Part shown: positions 18,455 to 27,310 of the stretch, piece after piece
How positions within the stretch are numbered: the stretch's first letter is position 1
Layout: each line of letters begins with the position of its first letter
Source: Chloroflexota bacterium
GTDB lineage: Bacteria; Chloroflexota; Limnocylindria; QHBO01
Assembly (NCBI GenBank): GCA_038040195.1
Contig: JBBPIR010000001.1
Location: forward strand, 331,661-395,660
DNA: 64,000 bases
Direction of reading: 5' to 3'
Notes under the pieces: generated by a model
Seen by the model: only the letters and a program-made list of their open reading frames with translations
Told to the model about the DNA's origin: nothing
Database searches by the model: none
Made by a program: the position numbers and the translations under genes

Positions 18455-19960
18455 TCACGCCAGAGCCCCGGCCCGCAGCCGCTCCAGCGCCGCATCCAGG
18501 CGGGCCAAGGTTCGCTCGCGGCCCAACAGGACCATGGAGCCGAAGAGGGGCGGCGAGACGGCCTTCCCCGTTACCGCCAGCCGGAGGGGTCGGAAGAAGT
18601 CGCCGGCCTTCCAGCCCAGCGCGTCGGCAGCACCACGTGCGGCCGCCTCCAGCACCTCGGCCGACCACTCCCCGCACGCCACCAGCGCATCGCGCGCGAC
18701 CCCCAGCGCGTTAGCCACCTCGGCGGCGTCCCGGCCCTTGGGCAGGAGTGCGTCCACGCTCCACCAAGAGGCCACCACGTCGTCGGATTCGGCCAGGAAC
18801 CCGGACAGCTCGACCGCATCGGTCAGGCGCACCATCCGCTCGCGCAGCAGGGGCACCAGCCCGGCGAGTGTCGCGTCCGAGATCGCCTCCGGCAGCGGCG
18901 GCCGCAGCCGCGACGCCAGGTCCGCATCGGTCAGGGAGCGGATGTAGACCCCGTTGAGGTGGTCGAGCCGGCCGCGATCGAAGACCGCTCCCGCTTTGTG
19001 GACCGCCCCGATCTCGAACCGCGCGGCCAGCTCGTCCAGGCTGAAGATCTCCTCCTCGGTCCCCGGCGACCAGCCCAGGAAGGCCAGGAAGTTGACCATC
19101 GCCTCGGGCACGTAACCCTCAGCCCGGTAGTCGCTGATCGCGGTCTGCGACTTCCGCTTGCTCATCTTGGACCGATCCGGATTCAGGATGAGCGGGATGT
19201 GCCCAAAGACCGGCTCCCGATAGCCAAGGGCGCGGATGAGGGCGATGTGCTTGGGGGTGTTCGAGAGGTGGTCCTCGCCCCGAATGACGTGGCTGATCTC
19301 CATCGCCTCATCGTCAATGACCACTACGAAGTGGTAGAGCGGCACGCCATCCGCCCGCACGATCACGAAGTCGCCCAGGAGGGCGTTGTCGAACTCGACC
19401 TCGCCCCGGATCAGGTCGTCGAAGCGGATGGTCTCCGGCGGGACCCGGAAGCGGAGGGCTGGGCGGCGACCCTCGGCCACGAAGGCGGCCCGATCGGCAT
19501 CGGTCAGGCGCAGGCAGCGCCCGTTGTAACGGGGGGCTTCCCGGTGGGCCTCCTGCTCGCGCCGGACGGCGTCCAGCTCTTCGGGGGTGCACCAGCAGTG
19601 ATAGGCGGCTCCGCTCTGCAGGAGCCGATCCGCCTCGCGGGCGTATCGGTCCATGCGCAGGCTCTGACGGTAGGGTCCGAATGGACCGATGTCCTCGCCG
19701 CCTGCCGCCTGCGGACCCTCGTCCCAGGTGATCCCCAGCCAGTGGAGGTTGTCGAGGATGTCGTGCTCGAATTCGGGCGTGCTGCGGGCCTGGTCCGTGT
19801 CCTCGATGCGGAGCACGTAGGTCCCGCCGGTCGCGCGCGCGAACAGGTAGTTGTAAAGGCTGGTCCGCGCCGTGCCGATGTGCAGCGGCCCGGTGGGGCT
19901 GGGCGCCATCCGGACCCGGATTGGTCGCTCGTCAGGGTTTGGTGGGCGGGGCACGCTCAT
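18455..19960 (-). CDS. gltX: Glutamate--tRNA ligase
   Basis: 501-residue class I aminoacyl-tRNA synthetase that charges tRNA with glutamate. RMAPSPTGPLHIGTARTSLY carries the HIGH-type motif, TYVLRIEDTDQARS is the conserved amino-acid binding block, and SKMSKRKSQ is the KMSKS loop. The length is normal for a bacterial GluRS. The ATG at 19960 is chosen over an upstream in-frame ATG (20017) because TACCAT lies 10 nt upstream and the family N-terminus starts close to PIRVRMAPSPTG. Whether it also charges tRNA-Gln cannot be told, since no gatCAB is in the window. Three cyclase giants follow on the same strand. Confidence 0.95.
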   Translation of the reverse strand: MSVPRPPNPDERPIRVRMAPSPTGPLHIGTARTSLYNYLFARATGGTYVLRIEDTDQARSTPEFEHDILDNLHWLGITWDEGPQAAGGEDIGPFGPYRQSLRMDRYAREADRLLQSGAAYHCWCTPEELDAVRREQEAHREAPRYNGRCLRLTDADRAAFVAEGRRPALRFRVPPETIRFDDLIRGEVEFDNALLGDFVIVRADGVPLYHFVVVIDDEAMEISHVIRGEDHLSNTPKHIALIRALGYREPVFGHIPLILNPDRSKMSKRKSQTAISDYRAEGYVPEAMVNFLAFLGWSPGTEEEIFSLDELAARFEIGAVHKAGAVFDRGRLDHLNGVYIRSLTDADLASRLRPPLPEAISDATLAGLVPLLRERMVRLTDAVELSGFLAESDDVVASWWSVDALLPKGRDAAEVANALGVARDALVACGEWSAEVLEAAARGAADALGWKAGDFFRPLRLAVTGKAVSPPLFGSMVLLGRERTLARLDAALERLRAGALA

Positions 19961-19970
19961 GGGCTCCGCG

Positions 19971-19976
19971 ATGGTA
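19971..19976 (-). promoter_or_regulatory. -10 element (TACCAT) of gltX
   Basis: On the minus strand TACCAT is 10 nt upstream of the gltX ATG with no Shine-Dalgarno between them. The palindromic 57-bp repeat lies about 80 bp further upstream. Confidence 0.4.
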
Positions 19977-20057
19977 CCGCCCGGCCCGCCGCAATAGACA
20001 TACGGAGGCACTGCCATGGTGCAGCGTCGGAGGCGCCCACCACGGTTGAGCGTCGCA

Positions 20058-20114
20058 TCACGGGCATTCGTGCTATCGCGCTATCGCGCTGCACGATGTC
20101 CCGAATGGTTGTGA
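20058..20114. repeat. 57-bp imperfect palindrome, copy 1
   Basis: Starts TCAC, ends GTGA, and is an imperfect inverted repeat with arms of about 21 bp (TTCGTGCTATCG on the left, CGATGTCCCGAA on the right). The centre holds a direct repeat of TATCGCGC. It matches copy 2 at 48 of 57 positions by hand alignment, with the inner 40 bp differing at only two. It lies between the SGNH hydrolase stop and the gltX start, where it could be an operator or a transcribed hairpin. A further short match, GCGACCGCCCT against GTGACCGCCCT, follows both copies. Confidence 0.75.
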
Positions 20115-20172
20115 CAGGAGGTAGGCGCGAGGCAAGAGCCAGCGCCGCGGTTCGCAGCGACCGCCCTGTAAC

Positions 20173-20862
20173 TCACGACCCGGCCAGCAACTCCTGGACG
20201 ACGGGCTGGATGGCATCGACCCACAGGGCGTACTGGGCCCCGCTGGGGTGGAGTCCGTCGCCGGCCACGAGCGAAGGATCCGAGGCGACGCGGCGCGAGA
20301 TCTCATATATGTCCGGCACGAAGACGATGCCCCGCGCCTCGGCCGCCACGCGGAGCACGTCGTTGAAGCGGGCGATCTCTGCGCTCTGCTGGGCGGGGTT
20401 GCCAAACGAAGAGCCCGCGGGCGTCAGCGTGTAGTCCGGAGTCGCCACGGCCACGATGCGCGTGGGCGGCAGCCGCTCGAGCAGCGCATCCAGGATGAGG
20501 TCGACATTTGCTGCGTAGGTCGCTTGTGGAACGCCGCGCACCACGTCGTTGACGCCGATCTGGACGGTGACGAACTCCGGATGGAGGTCATCGAGGGCTG
20601 GCAGCTCGGCGGCGATCAGATCATCGGTGCTGTACCCGTTGACCCCCAGGTTGGCGGCCAGCTCGAGGCGGCCGTCCAGGCGGGCCACCAACTGGCTGGG
20701 CCAGCTGTCGGTCGAGGAGACTGCGGTGCCGATGGTGTACGAATCCCCAAGCGCGACATAGCGCGCGCCCATTAACGACGGGGTCGGCTCGGCGGTCACG
20801 GTGCACGCGGCGCCGACGAGCAGCGCGACGGCCAGCGCGGTGAGGTCACGTCCGCTCATCAC
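20173..20862 (-). CDS. SGNH/GDSL hydrolase, probably exported
   Basis: 229 residues. A short hydrophobic N-terminus ends in VGAAC, an imperfect lipobox, so export and perhaps lipid attachment are likely. The mature part has block I GDSYTIG with the nucleophile Ser, NLGVNGYSTDDL, block III IGVND and block V DGLHPS with the catalytic Asp and His, the order of SGNH esterases. The reaction is ester hydrolysis; the substrate is unknown. It starts 9 bp after the asparaginase stop on the same strand and is probably the last gene of a bactofilin-asparaginase-hydrolase unit. Confidence 0.88.
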   Translation of the reverse strand: MMSGRDLTALAVALLVGAACTVTAEPTPSLMGARYVALGDSYTIGTAVSSTDSWPSQLVARLDGRLELAANLGVNGYSTDDLIAAELPALDDLHPEFVTVQIGVNDVVRGVPQATYAANVDLILDALLERLPPTRIVAVATPDYTLTPAGSSFGNPAQQSAEIARFNDVLRVAAEARGIVFVPDIYEISRRVASDPSLVAGDGLHPSGAQYALWVDAIQPVVQELLAGS

Positions 20863-20871
20863 CCTGGGGCG

Positions 20872-21957
20872 TCAGCGGGCCAGGGTGAACGCGGCCCTCA
20901 CCTCCCCGACCACCTCGCCACGGGCCAGGTCGCGGATCGGCGGGGCGGCATAGGCGGCCAGCTGGGACAGCTCCACTTCCCCCAGGAGGCCGATCTGGCG
21001 CAGCGTCTCGCAGGTGGCGGCGGCGCCTGCCCGGCGGGCCGCGTCGCCGTCCTCGATCTTCACCGCCACCCCGGCCGCGGGCGCATCGGCGCCCATCCCA
21101 CCCGGCAGCAGGCCCACGCAGCGCAGCCCCTCGGCACCGCCCTTGGCCACCAGCCGCCCGGCCGCGGCCCGCATGAGATCGGTGTCGAATTGCCGGCGCT
21201 CCCCGGACACCAGCTCGGGATGGGCCAGCATTGCGTCGCGGATGCGGGTCAGCGCATCGCGCAAGGTGGCATCGGTCAGGCCGGTCGGATCAGCCAGGCG
21301 CGCGTAGGCGCGCGCGATGGCGTGCAGGGGTATCGCGAAGCTGACCACGCCGCAGCCGTCGGTCGCGGTCGCGATCCGGCGGGCCGGGACGCCGGACACC
21401 GCTGCCACGGTCTCCAGGGCCAGCTGCTGGATCGGGTGGTCGGGCTGCCAGTAGGTGTCCACGTCCCAGCCGGCGGCCTTGGCATGCAGGGCCATGGCGG
21501 CGTGCTTACCGGAGCAGTTGTGGCGCAGTTCGTTCGGCGGTTCACCGTCACGGGCCAGGCGCTGGGCGGTCTCCGCATCGAACGGGGTATGCGTTCCGCA
21601 TTGGAGGGCGGATCGGCTCAGTCCGCCGGCCCGCAGCGCGCCCTGGACGAGGCGCACGTGGCGGTCCTCGCCGGCGTGGCTGGCGGCCATCACGGCCAGC
21701 GTCTGGACCGGATCGGGGAAGTTGTAGGCGTCGAAGCGCCCGGACGCGACAAACGGGGCCAACTGGAACGGCTTGGCTGAGGAGCGGAGGAAAGTCGGCT
21801 CCTCCGGGTCGCCCAGATGGGCGACGCGCGCGCCGTCGGCGTTGACGACGGCGATGGACCCGCGATGCCGGGACTCGACCCGATCTCCGCGAGTGACCTC
21901 GACGGTGAGTGCGGGGCTACCGGTCGGCGTCGCCGGGACCGGTGGGCTGCCGGGCAT
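20872..21957 (-). CDS. Asparaginase II family protein (AnsA, R. etli type)
   Basis: 361 residues from the ATG at 21957. The blocks VTRGDRVESRHRGSIAVV, FLRSSAKPFQ, MAASHAGEDRHV, CSGKHAAM, PDHPIQQ and ATDGCGVVSFAIPL are characteristic of the Asparaginase_II family, which is unrelated to the classic type I/II enzymes. It would hydrolyse asparagine to aspartate and ammonia. Further upstream ATGs exist in the frame but lie well inside the bactofilin gene. Even the chosen start overlaps the bactofilin 3' end by 41 bp, and no later ATG or GTG precedes the conserved core. Confidence 0.88.
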   Translation of the reverse strand: MPGSPPVPATPTGSPALTVEVTRGDRVESRHRGSIAVVNADGARVAHLGDPEEPTFLRSSAKPFQLAPFVASGRFDAYNFPDPVQTLAVMAASHAGEDRHVRLVQGALRAGGLSRSALQCGTHTPFDAETAQRLARDGEPPNELRHNCSGKHAAMALHAKAAGWDVDTYWQPDHPIQQLALETVAAVSGVPARRIATATDGCGVVSFAIPLHAIARAYARLADPTGLTDATLRDALTRIRDAMLAHPELVSGERRQFDTDLMRAAAGRLVAKGGAEGLRCVGLLPGGMGADAPAAGVAVKIEDGDAARRAGAAATCETLRQIGLLGEVELSQLAAYAAPPIRDLARGEVVGEVRAAFTLAR

Positions 21958-22582
21958 TGCCGGCGCCGGCTCGGGCCGGTTCGCCAAGGATCTCCTTGGA
22001 GAACAGGGCGTCGGCATCAGCGGATTCGGCGAGCTTGGCGGAGCCGGCGGAGGCCGGTGAGGCTGCCCCGCCGCTCCCCGACTTGGCCGATGCGGATCCA
22101 CTCTCGGCGCTTGCCCCCGCGCCGGGACCCGGAGCGCCCTCGGCCGGCGTCTTGCGGGTCATGATGACCGACCCCTCGAAGAAGGCGCCTTCCTTGATGA
22201 CCAGGACCTGGGTCTTGATCTCGCCCTTGACCCGCCCGGTCGAGCCGATCTCGAAGCGGCCACCGGAGTCCACGTTGCCCTCGTAGTCACCATTTACGAC
22301 GACGTTGTGGGCCTTGATGCTGGCGCGCACTCGGGCTTGGGGACTGAGGACCAGGGTTCCCTGGCACTCGATCTCGCCCTGCGCCTCGCCGTCGATGCGC
22401 AGGTCACGGTCGCTGACGAACTTGCCGTTGAAGCGCGCATGGGAATCGAGGATGCCCTCGCTCGCATCCCGACGTGAGTCGGCCGGCGAGCCCGTCGACG
22501 GCTCGCCCGGAGCGTCTGAGTACAGGGATCCGATCAACTCTTCCTGCGGCGCGTCCCGTGGGTCACGTTTCCCAAAGACCAT
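21917..22582 (-). CDS. Bactofilin (polymer-forming cytoskeletal protein)
   Basis: 221 residues from the ATG at 22582. GAGAGGA sits about 8 nt upstream as a Shine-Dalgarno, which rejects the longer GTG-type start at 22753. After an acidic N-terminal tail comes the bactofilin beta-helix: FNGKFVSDRDLRIDGEAQGE, then repeats ending in ARVRASIKAHNVVVNGDYEG and GRVKGEIKTQVLVIKEGAFFEG. The C-terminus is Ala/Gly/Ser-rich and disordered. Bactofilins form filaments that organise the envelope. It is divergent from upp. Confidence 0.9.
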   Translation of the reverse strand: MVFGKRDPRDAPQEELIGSLYSDAPGEPSTGSPADSRRDASEGILDSHARFNGKFVSDRDLRIDGEAQGEIECQGTLVLSPQARVRASIKAHNVVVNGDYEGNVDSGGRFEIGSTGRVKGEIKTQVLVIKEGAFFEGSVIMTRKTPAEGAPGPGAGASAESGSASAKSGSGGAASPASAGSAKLAESADADALFSKEILGEPARAGAGNARQPTGPGDADR

Positions 22583-22716
22583 GTGCACATCCTCTCGCTG
22601 CGGGCGGGCGGGCACGCGAGGCGCACGCACGCGATTCGTGTGGATGAATAGCGTATCAGCCTCACGCGCTGTCGGGTAGTCCGCCGGCCACAACCCCGGC
22701 CGTATTCCGGCGGGGC

Positions 22717-22722
22717 TAGAAT
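22717..22722 (+). promoter_or_regulatory. -10 element (TAGAAT) of upp
   Basis: TAGAAT lies 8 nt upstream of the upp ATG without a ribosome binding site between them, again the leaderless spacing. Confidence 0.5.
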
Positions 22723-22730
22723 CGCCGCCG

Positions 22731-23390
22731 ATGCCCGAGCCTCTCCCCGCCACCGTGCACGCCTCTTCTCACCCGCTGGTTGCCCACAAGCTGTCGCTCC
22801 TGCGGGAGCGGAACACCGAACCCAAGGTGTTCCGCGAGCTGGTCCGCGAGCTGTCGTGGCTGCTGGGCTACGAGGCCATGGCCGACCTGACCACCGAGTC
22901 GTATCGGCTGGAGACGCCGCTGGAGCCGATGACCGGTGCGCGACTGGAAACCAAAGTCGGCCTGGTCCCGGTATTGCGTGCGGGTCTGGGGATGGTGGAG
23001 GCCATGCTGGAGCTGATGCCCATGGCCGAGGTCTGGCATATCGGCCTGTACCGTGACGAGCGGACCCTCAAGCCGGTCGAGTACTACAACAAGCTCCCTG
23101 ATGCGGCCACCGTGCAGGTCTGTCTCATCCTGGATCCGATGCTGGCCACCGGCGGCTCGAGCGCGGCGACGGTTGACATCCTGAAGGCCTGGGGTGCGGC
23201 GCGCATCAAGCAGGTCTCGCTGATCGCCGCGCCGGAAGGGATTGCCACGTTGAACACGGCGCATCCCGACGTCGAGATCCACGTGGGGGCGGTCGACCGC
23301 CAGCTGAATGAGCGGGGCTACATCATGCCGGGCCTGGGCGACGCCGGCGACCGCCAGTTCGGGACCTTCCCGCCCTCGTCAGGAGCTTGA
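22731..23390 (+). CDS. upp: Uracil phosphoribosyltransferase
   Basis: 219 residues, a normal length. It converts uracil and PRPP to UMP in pyrimidine salvage. [18 protein letters not shown]-type N-terminus, [34 protein letters not shown], the PRPP loop [17 protein letters not shown] and the C-terminal uracil-binding [13 protein letters not shown] are all present. The ATG at 22731 is the first in frame, with TAGAAT 8 nt upstream. It is followed by 311 bp without a gene that contain repeat copy 2 and a cluster of DnaA-box-like nonamers. Confidence 0.96.
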   Translation: MPEPLPATVHASSHPLVAHKLSLLRERNTEPKVFRELVRELSWLLGYEAMADLTTESYRLETPLEPMTGARLETKVGLVPVLRAGLGMVEAMLELMPMAEVWHIGLYRDERTLKPVEYYNKLPDAATVQVCLILDPMLATGGSSAATVDILKAWGAARIKQVSLIAAPEGIATLNTAHPDVEIHVGAVDRQLNERGYIMPGLGDAGDRQFGTFPPSSGA

Positions 23391-23397
23391 CCGCGTA

Positions 23398-23454
23398 TCA
23401 CAACCATTCGTGATATCGCGCTATCGCGCTGCACGATGTCACGAAGTCATGTGA
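23398..23454. repeat. 57-bp imperfect palindrome, copy 2
   Basis: Same length and end sequences (TCAC...GTGA) as copy 1. The arms TTCGTGATATCG and CGATGTCACGAA pair with one mismatch, so this copy is the more symmetrical. The centre again carries two TATCGCGC units. It starts 7 bp after the upp stop and about 250 bp before arsC. A further partial half-site, TGTCCCGAA, occurs near 23503. Confidence 0.75.
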
Positions 23455-23612
23455 GGCGGAGTTGGATGCCCTGGCGAGCGGAGCGCGCCGTAGACGACGA
23501 AATGTCCCGAAGTGACCGCCCTCAGGCCGTTGATGTGACTCGACGGCACCGTTGGCTGCCCCTTCGGGACGGGGGTAACGTTAGCGGCAGGTCGTGTGGG
23601 ACGGCAATCGGC

Positions 23613-23663
23613 TTATCCCCGACTTTGAAAAGAGCGTTGACAATTGTCCACAGCCTATCCCCA
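23613..23663 (+). other. Cluster of three DnaA-box-like nonamers
   Basis: In 51 bp there are TTATCCCCG (23613), TTGTCCACA (23644) and CTATCCCCA (23655), all in one orientation. TTGTCCACA equals the box preferred by high-GC DnaA proteins. The segment is richer in A/T than its surroundings and includes two ACTTTGAA repeats. It also holds TTGACA at 23637, but no -10 at the right distance. No dnaA or dnaN gene is near, so an origin is unlikely; a DnaA-titration or regulatory site is possible. The rest of 23391-23701 holds only the palindrome. Confidence 0.35.
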
Positions 23664-23701
23664 GCAACGCACTTTGAACCGCGGTACGCTCTGAAAAACT
23701 G

Positions 23702-24118
23702 ATGGCGCCCCACCGAATCCTGTTCCTGTGCCAGCACAACTCGGCACGCTCCCAGATGGCGGAAGCCATGCTCCGCGCCTGGGGAGAAGGCCACTTCGAC
23801 GCGCATTCGGCGGGCATGGAGGCCACCGCGGTTCGACCCGAGGCAATTGCCGTCATGGACGAGCTCGGGATCGACATCCGCCACCAGGCGAGCAAGACCG
23901 TGGAGCGGTACATCGGGCAGTCATGGGAGGCCCTGATCCCAGTCTGCGAGGAGGCCTGCGAGGCATGCCCCTGGATTCCGGGGGCCAGACGTGTCGAGCG
24001 ATGGATGTTCGACGATCCGTCGGCCGCAAGCGGCGACCAGGCGGCTCGGTTGGCGGAGTTCCGCCGGATCCGGGACGAGATCGCATTGGCGGTCCGCGAT
24101 TTCATCGCGCGGGGCTGA
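23702..24118 (+). CDS. arsC: Arsenate reductase, thioredoxin-coupled type / low-molecular-weight phosphatase fold
   Basis: 138 residues. The P-loop CQHNSAR (Cys10 to Arg16) is the CX5R motif of low-molecular-weight tyrosine phosphatases. Cys82 and Cys89, within [14 protein letters not shown], stand at the positions of the two resolving cysteines of the Staphylococcus plasmid ArsC. This favours arsenate reduction by a thiol relay over a phosphatase role. No arsR, arsB or acr3 gene is adjacent, so the physiological role is inferred. TACGCT lies 11 nt upstream of the ATG and may be its -10. Downstream mdh has its own ribosome binding site. Confidence 0.82.
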   Translation: MAPHRILFLCQHNSARSQMAEAMLRAWGEGHFDAHSAGMEATAVRPEAIAVMDELGIDIRHQASKTVERYIGQSWEALIPVCEEACEACPWIPGARRVERWMFDDPSAASGDQAARLAEFRRIRDEIALAVRDFIARG

Positions 24119-24174
24119 CCCATCCGAACGGGGGCAGGCGGAGGGGATACACTCGGGCCTCGCAAGGAGATCCG

Positions 24175-25167
24175 ATGCCCGACCAGCGTGTGACGGTGGC
24201 GGTCACCGGCGCGGCCGGCCAGATCGGCTACGCGCTTGTGTTCCGCATCGCATCGGGCCAGATGTTCGGACCCCAGACCAGCGTCGAGCTGCGCCTGCTG
24301 GAGCTGGAGGCGGCCCTCCCGTCCCTGGACGGAGTGGCCATGGAGCTTGAGGACTGCGCATTCCCGCTCCTGGCCGGTGTGGTGACCACCGCCCGGCCCG
24401 ATGAGGCGTTCCGCGGCGCCAATTGGGCCCTGCTGGTGGGCGCCGTCCCTCGTAGGCCGGGCATGGAGCGCAAGGACCTGCTGGGCGTAAATGCCGGCAT
24501 CTTCGGCGCCCAGGGTCGGTCACTGGCCGCCAATGCCGCGGACGACGTCCGGGTTCTGGTGGTGGGCAATCCGTGCAATACGAACTGCCTGATCGCGTCC
24601 ACGGCCGCTCCAGACATCCCTCGCGACCGGTGGTTCGCCATGACCATGTTGGACGAGACGCGGGGTCGAGCCCTGCTGGCCCGCCGCGCCGGTGCGAGCG
24701 TGGCCGAGGTGCGGGACCTGGTGATCTGGGGCAACCACTCTGCGACGCAGTTCCCCGACGCGTTCCACGCCACGATCGGTGGGCGTGCAGCCGCGGAAGT
24801 TATCAGCGACGACGTCTGGCTGCGGGGCGACTTCATCAGCACCGTCCAGCAGCGGGGAGCGGCCATCATCGCGGCCCGTGGCGCATCGTCGGCGGCCTCG
24901 GCCGCCAATGCGGTCATCGAGACGGTCCGCAACGTGGCCGCACCGACCGGGCAGATCTTCTCGGCCGCGGTTCCGTCTCCGGGCCGTGAAACCGGCTACG
25001 GCGTGCCGGCCGGGATCGTGTTCGGCTACCCGCTGCGCGGCGCCGGACCCGGCCAAGTCGAGATCGTGCAGGGCATCCAGCACGAGGAGTGGGCGGCGCA
25101 GCGGATCGCAACCACCCTCAACGAGCTGGTGGAGGAGCGGGACGCGGTGGGAGCGCTGGCCGCATGA
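24175..25167 (+). CDS. mdh: Malate dehydrogenase
   Basis: 330 residues from the ATG at 24175, with AAGGAGA 4 nt upstream as a strong Shine-Dalgarno; the much longer frame that runs in from arsC is rejected. The Rossmann loop is [28 protein letters not shown] has the mobile-loop substrate arginines, [12 protein letters not shown] follows, and [12 protein letters not shown] carries the catalytic His. This is the cytosolic/thermophile type of NAD malate dehydrogenase. It interconverts malate and oxaloacetate, and the next gene (citrate synthase, ATGA overlap) uses that oxaloacetate. Confidence 0.95.
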   Translation: MPDQRVTVAVTGAAGQIGYALVFRIASGQMFGPQTSVELRLLELEAALPSLDGVAMELEDCAFPLLAGVVTTARPDEAFRGANWALLVGAVPRRPGMERKDLLGVNAGIFGAQGRSLAANAADDVRVLVVGNPCNTNCLIASTAAPDIPRDRWFAMTMLDETRGRALLARRAGASVAEVRDLVIWGNHSATQFPDAFHATIGGRAAAEVISDDVWLRGDFISTVQQRGAAIIAARGASSAASAANAVIETVRNVAAPTGQIFSAAVPSPGRETGYGVPAGIVFGYPLRGAGPGQVEIVQGIQHEEWAAQRIATTLNELVEERDAVGALAA

Positions 25168-26513
25168 GCGGCGACGGCCTGGGGGACGGCAAGGGCGACG
25201 GTCGGACCAGCGGCGAGACGCTGACCCGCCCCGACAAGGCATCGGTCAGGGTCGGCGACCAGGCAGCTGAACTGCCCATCGTGCGGGGCCGCGAGGGCGA
25301 CGACGCGGTCGACATCGGTCAGTTGCGGTCAGAGACCGGCCTTGTCACCTTCGATCCCGGCTACAAGAACACCGCCGTCTCGACCTCCGCCATCACCTTC
25401 CTCGACGGCGAGGCCGGGATCCTCCGCTATCGGGGTTATCCGATCGAGCAGATCGCGGCTCGGTCCAGCTTCCTCGAGACGGCCTATCTCCTGATCTACG
25501 GGGAGCTACCCACCAAGGCGGAATACGGGGCCTGGCTGGACGACATCGTTCATCACACCCTCATCCACGAGGAAATGCGCCGCTTCTTCGACTCGTTCCC
25601 GTACGACGCCCATCCCATGGCGGTCCTGGCCTCCGGCACCGTGGGGCTATCGACCTTCTACCAGGGCAGCCACGACCCGTTCGACCGCACCGCGGTGGAG
25701 CTCACGATCCGGCGCCTGATCGCCAAGGTCCCCACCCTGGCCGCGTGGGCCTTCAAGAAGAGCATCGGCCAGCCGTACGTGTATCCCCGCAACGACCTGG
25801 ACTACGCCCCGAACTTCCTGAACATGATGTTCGCGGTCCCGGCCGAGCCATACCAGGTCAGCTCGGTTGTCAGCGCCGCCCTGGAGCAGCTGCTGGTCAT
25901 GCACGCCGATCACGAGCAGAACCTGTCCACCGCGACGGTCCGCAACGTGGGCAGCGGCCAGGGGAACCTGTACGCCTGCATCAGCGCCGGGATGAGCGCC
26001 CTGTGGGGGCCGCTGCATGGCGGAGCCAACGAGACGGTCATCAAGACCCTGGAGCGGATTGCGGCCGACGGCGGCAACGTCGCCAAATGGGTGGCCAGGG
26101 CCAAGGACCCCGAGGACCGCTTCAAGCTGCCCGGCTTCGGCCACCCGGTGTACCGCAACTTCGACCCGCGGGCTAACCTCATCAAGGCCACCGCTGACCA
26201 GGTCCTGGCCGCCCTGGGCGCCGACGGGGAGCTGTTCGAGATCGCCAAGCGGCTGGAGGAGACCGCGCTCAGCGACGAGTACTTCATCGAGCGCCGCCTG
26301 TACCCCAACGTCGACTTCTACTCGGGCCTCATCTACCGCGCCATCGGCTTCCCGAAGAACATGTTCACCGCGCTGTTCGCCATGGGACGGCTGCCCGGCT
26401 GGATCGCCCAGTGGAAGGAGATGATCGAGGACCCCGAGACCAAGATCGCCCGCCCCCGCCAGGTATACACCGGCGTGCCGGCGCGCGATTACGTTCCGAT
26501 CGAGTCCCGCTGA
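25164..26513 (+). CDS. gltA: Citrate synthase
   Basis: 449 residues from the ATG at 25164, which overlaps the mdh stop (ATGA). The N-terminal 30 residues are Gly/Asp-rich and probably flexible. [29 protein letters not shown] is the family's entry block (positions about 60-90). [13 protein letters not shown] and [11 protein letters not shown] give the first active-site His, [13 protein letters not shown] the second, and [13 protein letters not shown] the catalytic Asp. It condenses oxaloacetate with acetyl-CoA. Cotranscription with mdh makes a short TCA-entry operon. A 2-methylcitrate synthase is unlikely given the context. Confidence 0.95.
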   Translation: MSGDGLGDGKGDGRTSGETLTRPDKASVRVGDQAAELPIVRGREGDDAVDIGQLRSETGLVTFDPGYKNTAVSTSAITFLDGEAGILRYRGYPIEQIAARSSFLETAYLLIYGELPTKAEYGAWLDDIVHHTLIHEEMRRFFDSFPYDAHPMAVLASGTVGLSTFYQGSHDPFDRTAVELTIRRLIAKVPTLAAWAFKKSIGQPYVYPRNDLDYAPNFLNMMFAVPAEPYQVSSVVSAALEQLLVMHADHEQNLSTATVRNVGSGQGNLYACISAGMSALWGPLHGGANETVIKTLERIAADGGNVAKWVARAKDPEDRFKLPGFGHPVYRNFDPRANLIKATADQVLAALGADGELFEIAKRLEETALSDEYFIERRLYPNVDFYSGLIYRAIGFPKNMFTALFAMGRLPGWIAQWKEMIEDPETKIARPRQVYTGVPARDYVPIESR

Positions 26514-26528
26514 GCGCACCGCGGATCC

Positions 26529-27308
26529 GTGCGCTTTACAGTCCTTGGGCGCTCGCCCGCCGTCCCGAACCCGGGTGAGGCGTGCGCCGGCTACCTGGTG
26601 GCCGGCGGGCGGAGCCGGGTCATGGTCGACATCGGTCCGGGCACGGTGGCCCAGCTGCTCCGACTCTGCAATCCGTCCGAATTGGATGCCGTCGTCATCA
26701 GCCACATGCATACCGATCACTTCCTCGACCTGGTGACCATGCGCTACTCGTTCCCCTGGAAGGACGAGGCCAATCCCAAGCTCCGGGTGTACCTCCCGCC
26801 GGGCGCGACGGGCCAGATGGAGATGGTGGCCCGCGGGGCAGGGTTTCCAGACTACTTCGCGCGCAGTTTTGCGTTCATCGAGCACGATGGGGCCGCCGCG
26901 CTGGAGATCGGCGACCTGCGCTTCGAGCCCACGCCGACCATCCATTTCGTCCCGACCTGGGGCTTCCGGGTCAGTTCGCGCGGACCCGATGACGGCGGGC
27001 GGGCGATCGCCTATTCAGCCGATTCCGCGCCCACGCCGACGCTGGACACGCTCGCCGACCGGGCCGATCTGTTCATCTGCGAGGCGGCCAACCGCACGCT
27101 GGCCGATGACGCCCCGCCCCCCGAGCGGCGCGGGCACCTCCTCCCAACCGAGGCAGGTGAAGTGGCCCAGCGCGCGGGCGTGGGACGCATGGTCCTGACC
27201 CACCTGCCGGTCGACTCGAACGGCGGGATGTGGGCCGTCAGCCAGGCGGCAACCACCTTCGAGGGCCCGGTCGAGGTGGCCGATACCCTCAAGGCTTGGG
27301 AGGTTTGA
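26529..27308 (+). CDS. Metallo-beta-lactamase-fold hydrolase (RNase Z/phosphodiesterase-like)
   Basis: 259 residues. VISHMHTDHFLDL is the zinc-binding HxHxDH motif. A later PTIHFVPTWGFRV, IAYSADSAPT (bridging Asp) and LTHLP (last His) complete the metal site. The layout without a long exosite resembles the RNase Z and cyclic-nucleotide phosphodiesterase branch of the superfamily. The substrate is not known. GTG at 26529 lies 15 bp after the citrate synthase stop, and the VOC gene follows 2 bp after its own stop, so it belongs to the mdh operon. Given five cyclases in the window, a cyclic-nucleotide phosphodiesterase role is worth testing. Confidence 0.8.
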   Translation: MRFTVLGRSPAVPNPGEACAGYLVAGGRSRVMVDIGPGTVAQLLRLCNPSELDAVVISHMHTDHFLDLVTMRYSFPWKDEANPKLRVYLPPGATGQMEMVARGAGFPDYFARSFAFIEHDGAAALEIGDLRFEPTPTIHFVPTWGFRVSSRGPDDGGRAIAYSADSAPTPTLDTLADRADLFICEAANRTLADDAPPPERRGHLLPTEAGEVAQRAGVGRMVLTHLPVDSNGGMWAVSQAATTFEGPVEVADTLKAWEV

Positions 27309-27310
27309 GC

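Noticed and set aside
18442-18495. ATG 18495 as the start of the first cyclase gene
   Set aside because: It would overlap gltX and add 18 residues that do not align with the two paralogues; GTG 18441 matches their N-termini.
23637-23665. TTGACA at 23637 as the -35 of an arsC promoter
   Set aside because: There is no TANNNT hexamer 16-18 bp downstream, so the hexamer alone is not enough.
23728-24174. A fused arsC-mdh reading frame running into mdh
   Set aside because: The segment overlaps arsC in another frame and encodes no known domain; mdh has its own AAGGAGA-ATG at 24175.
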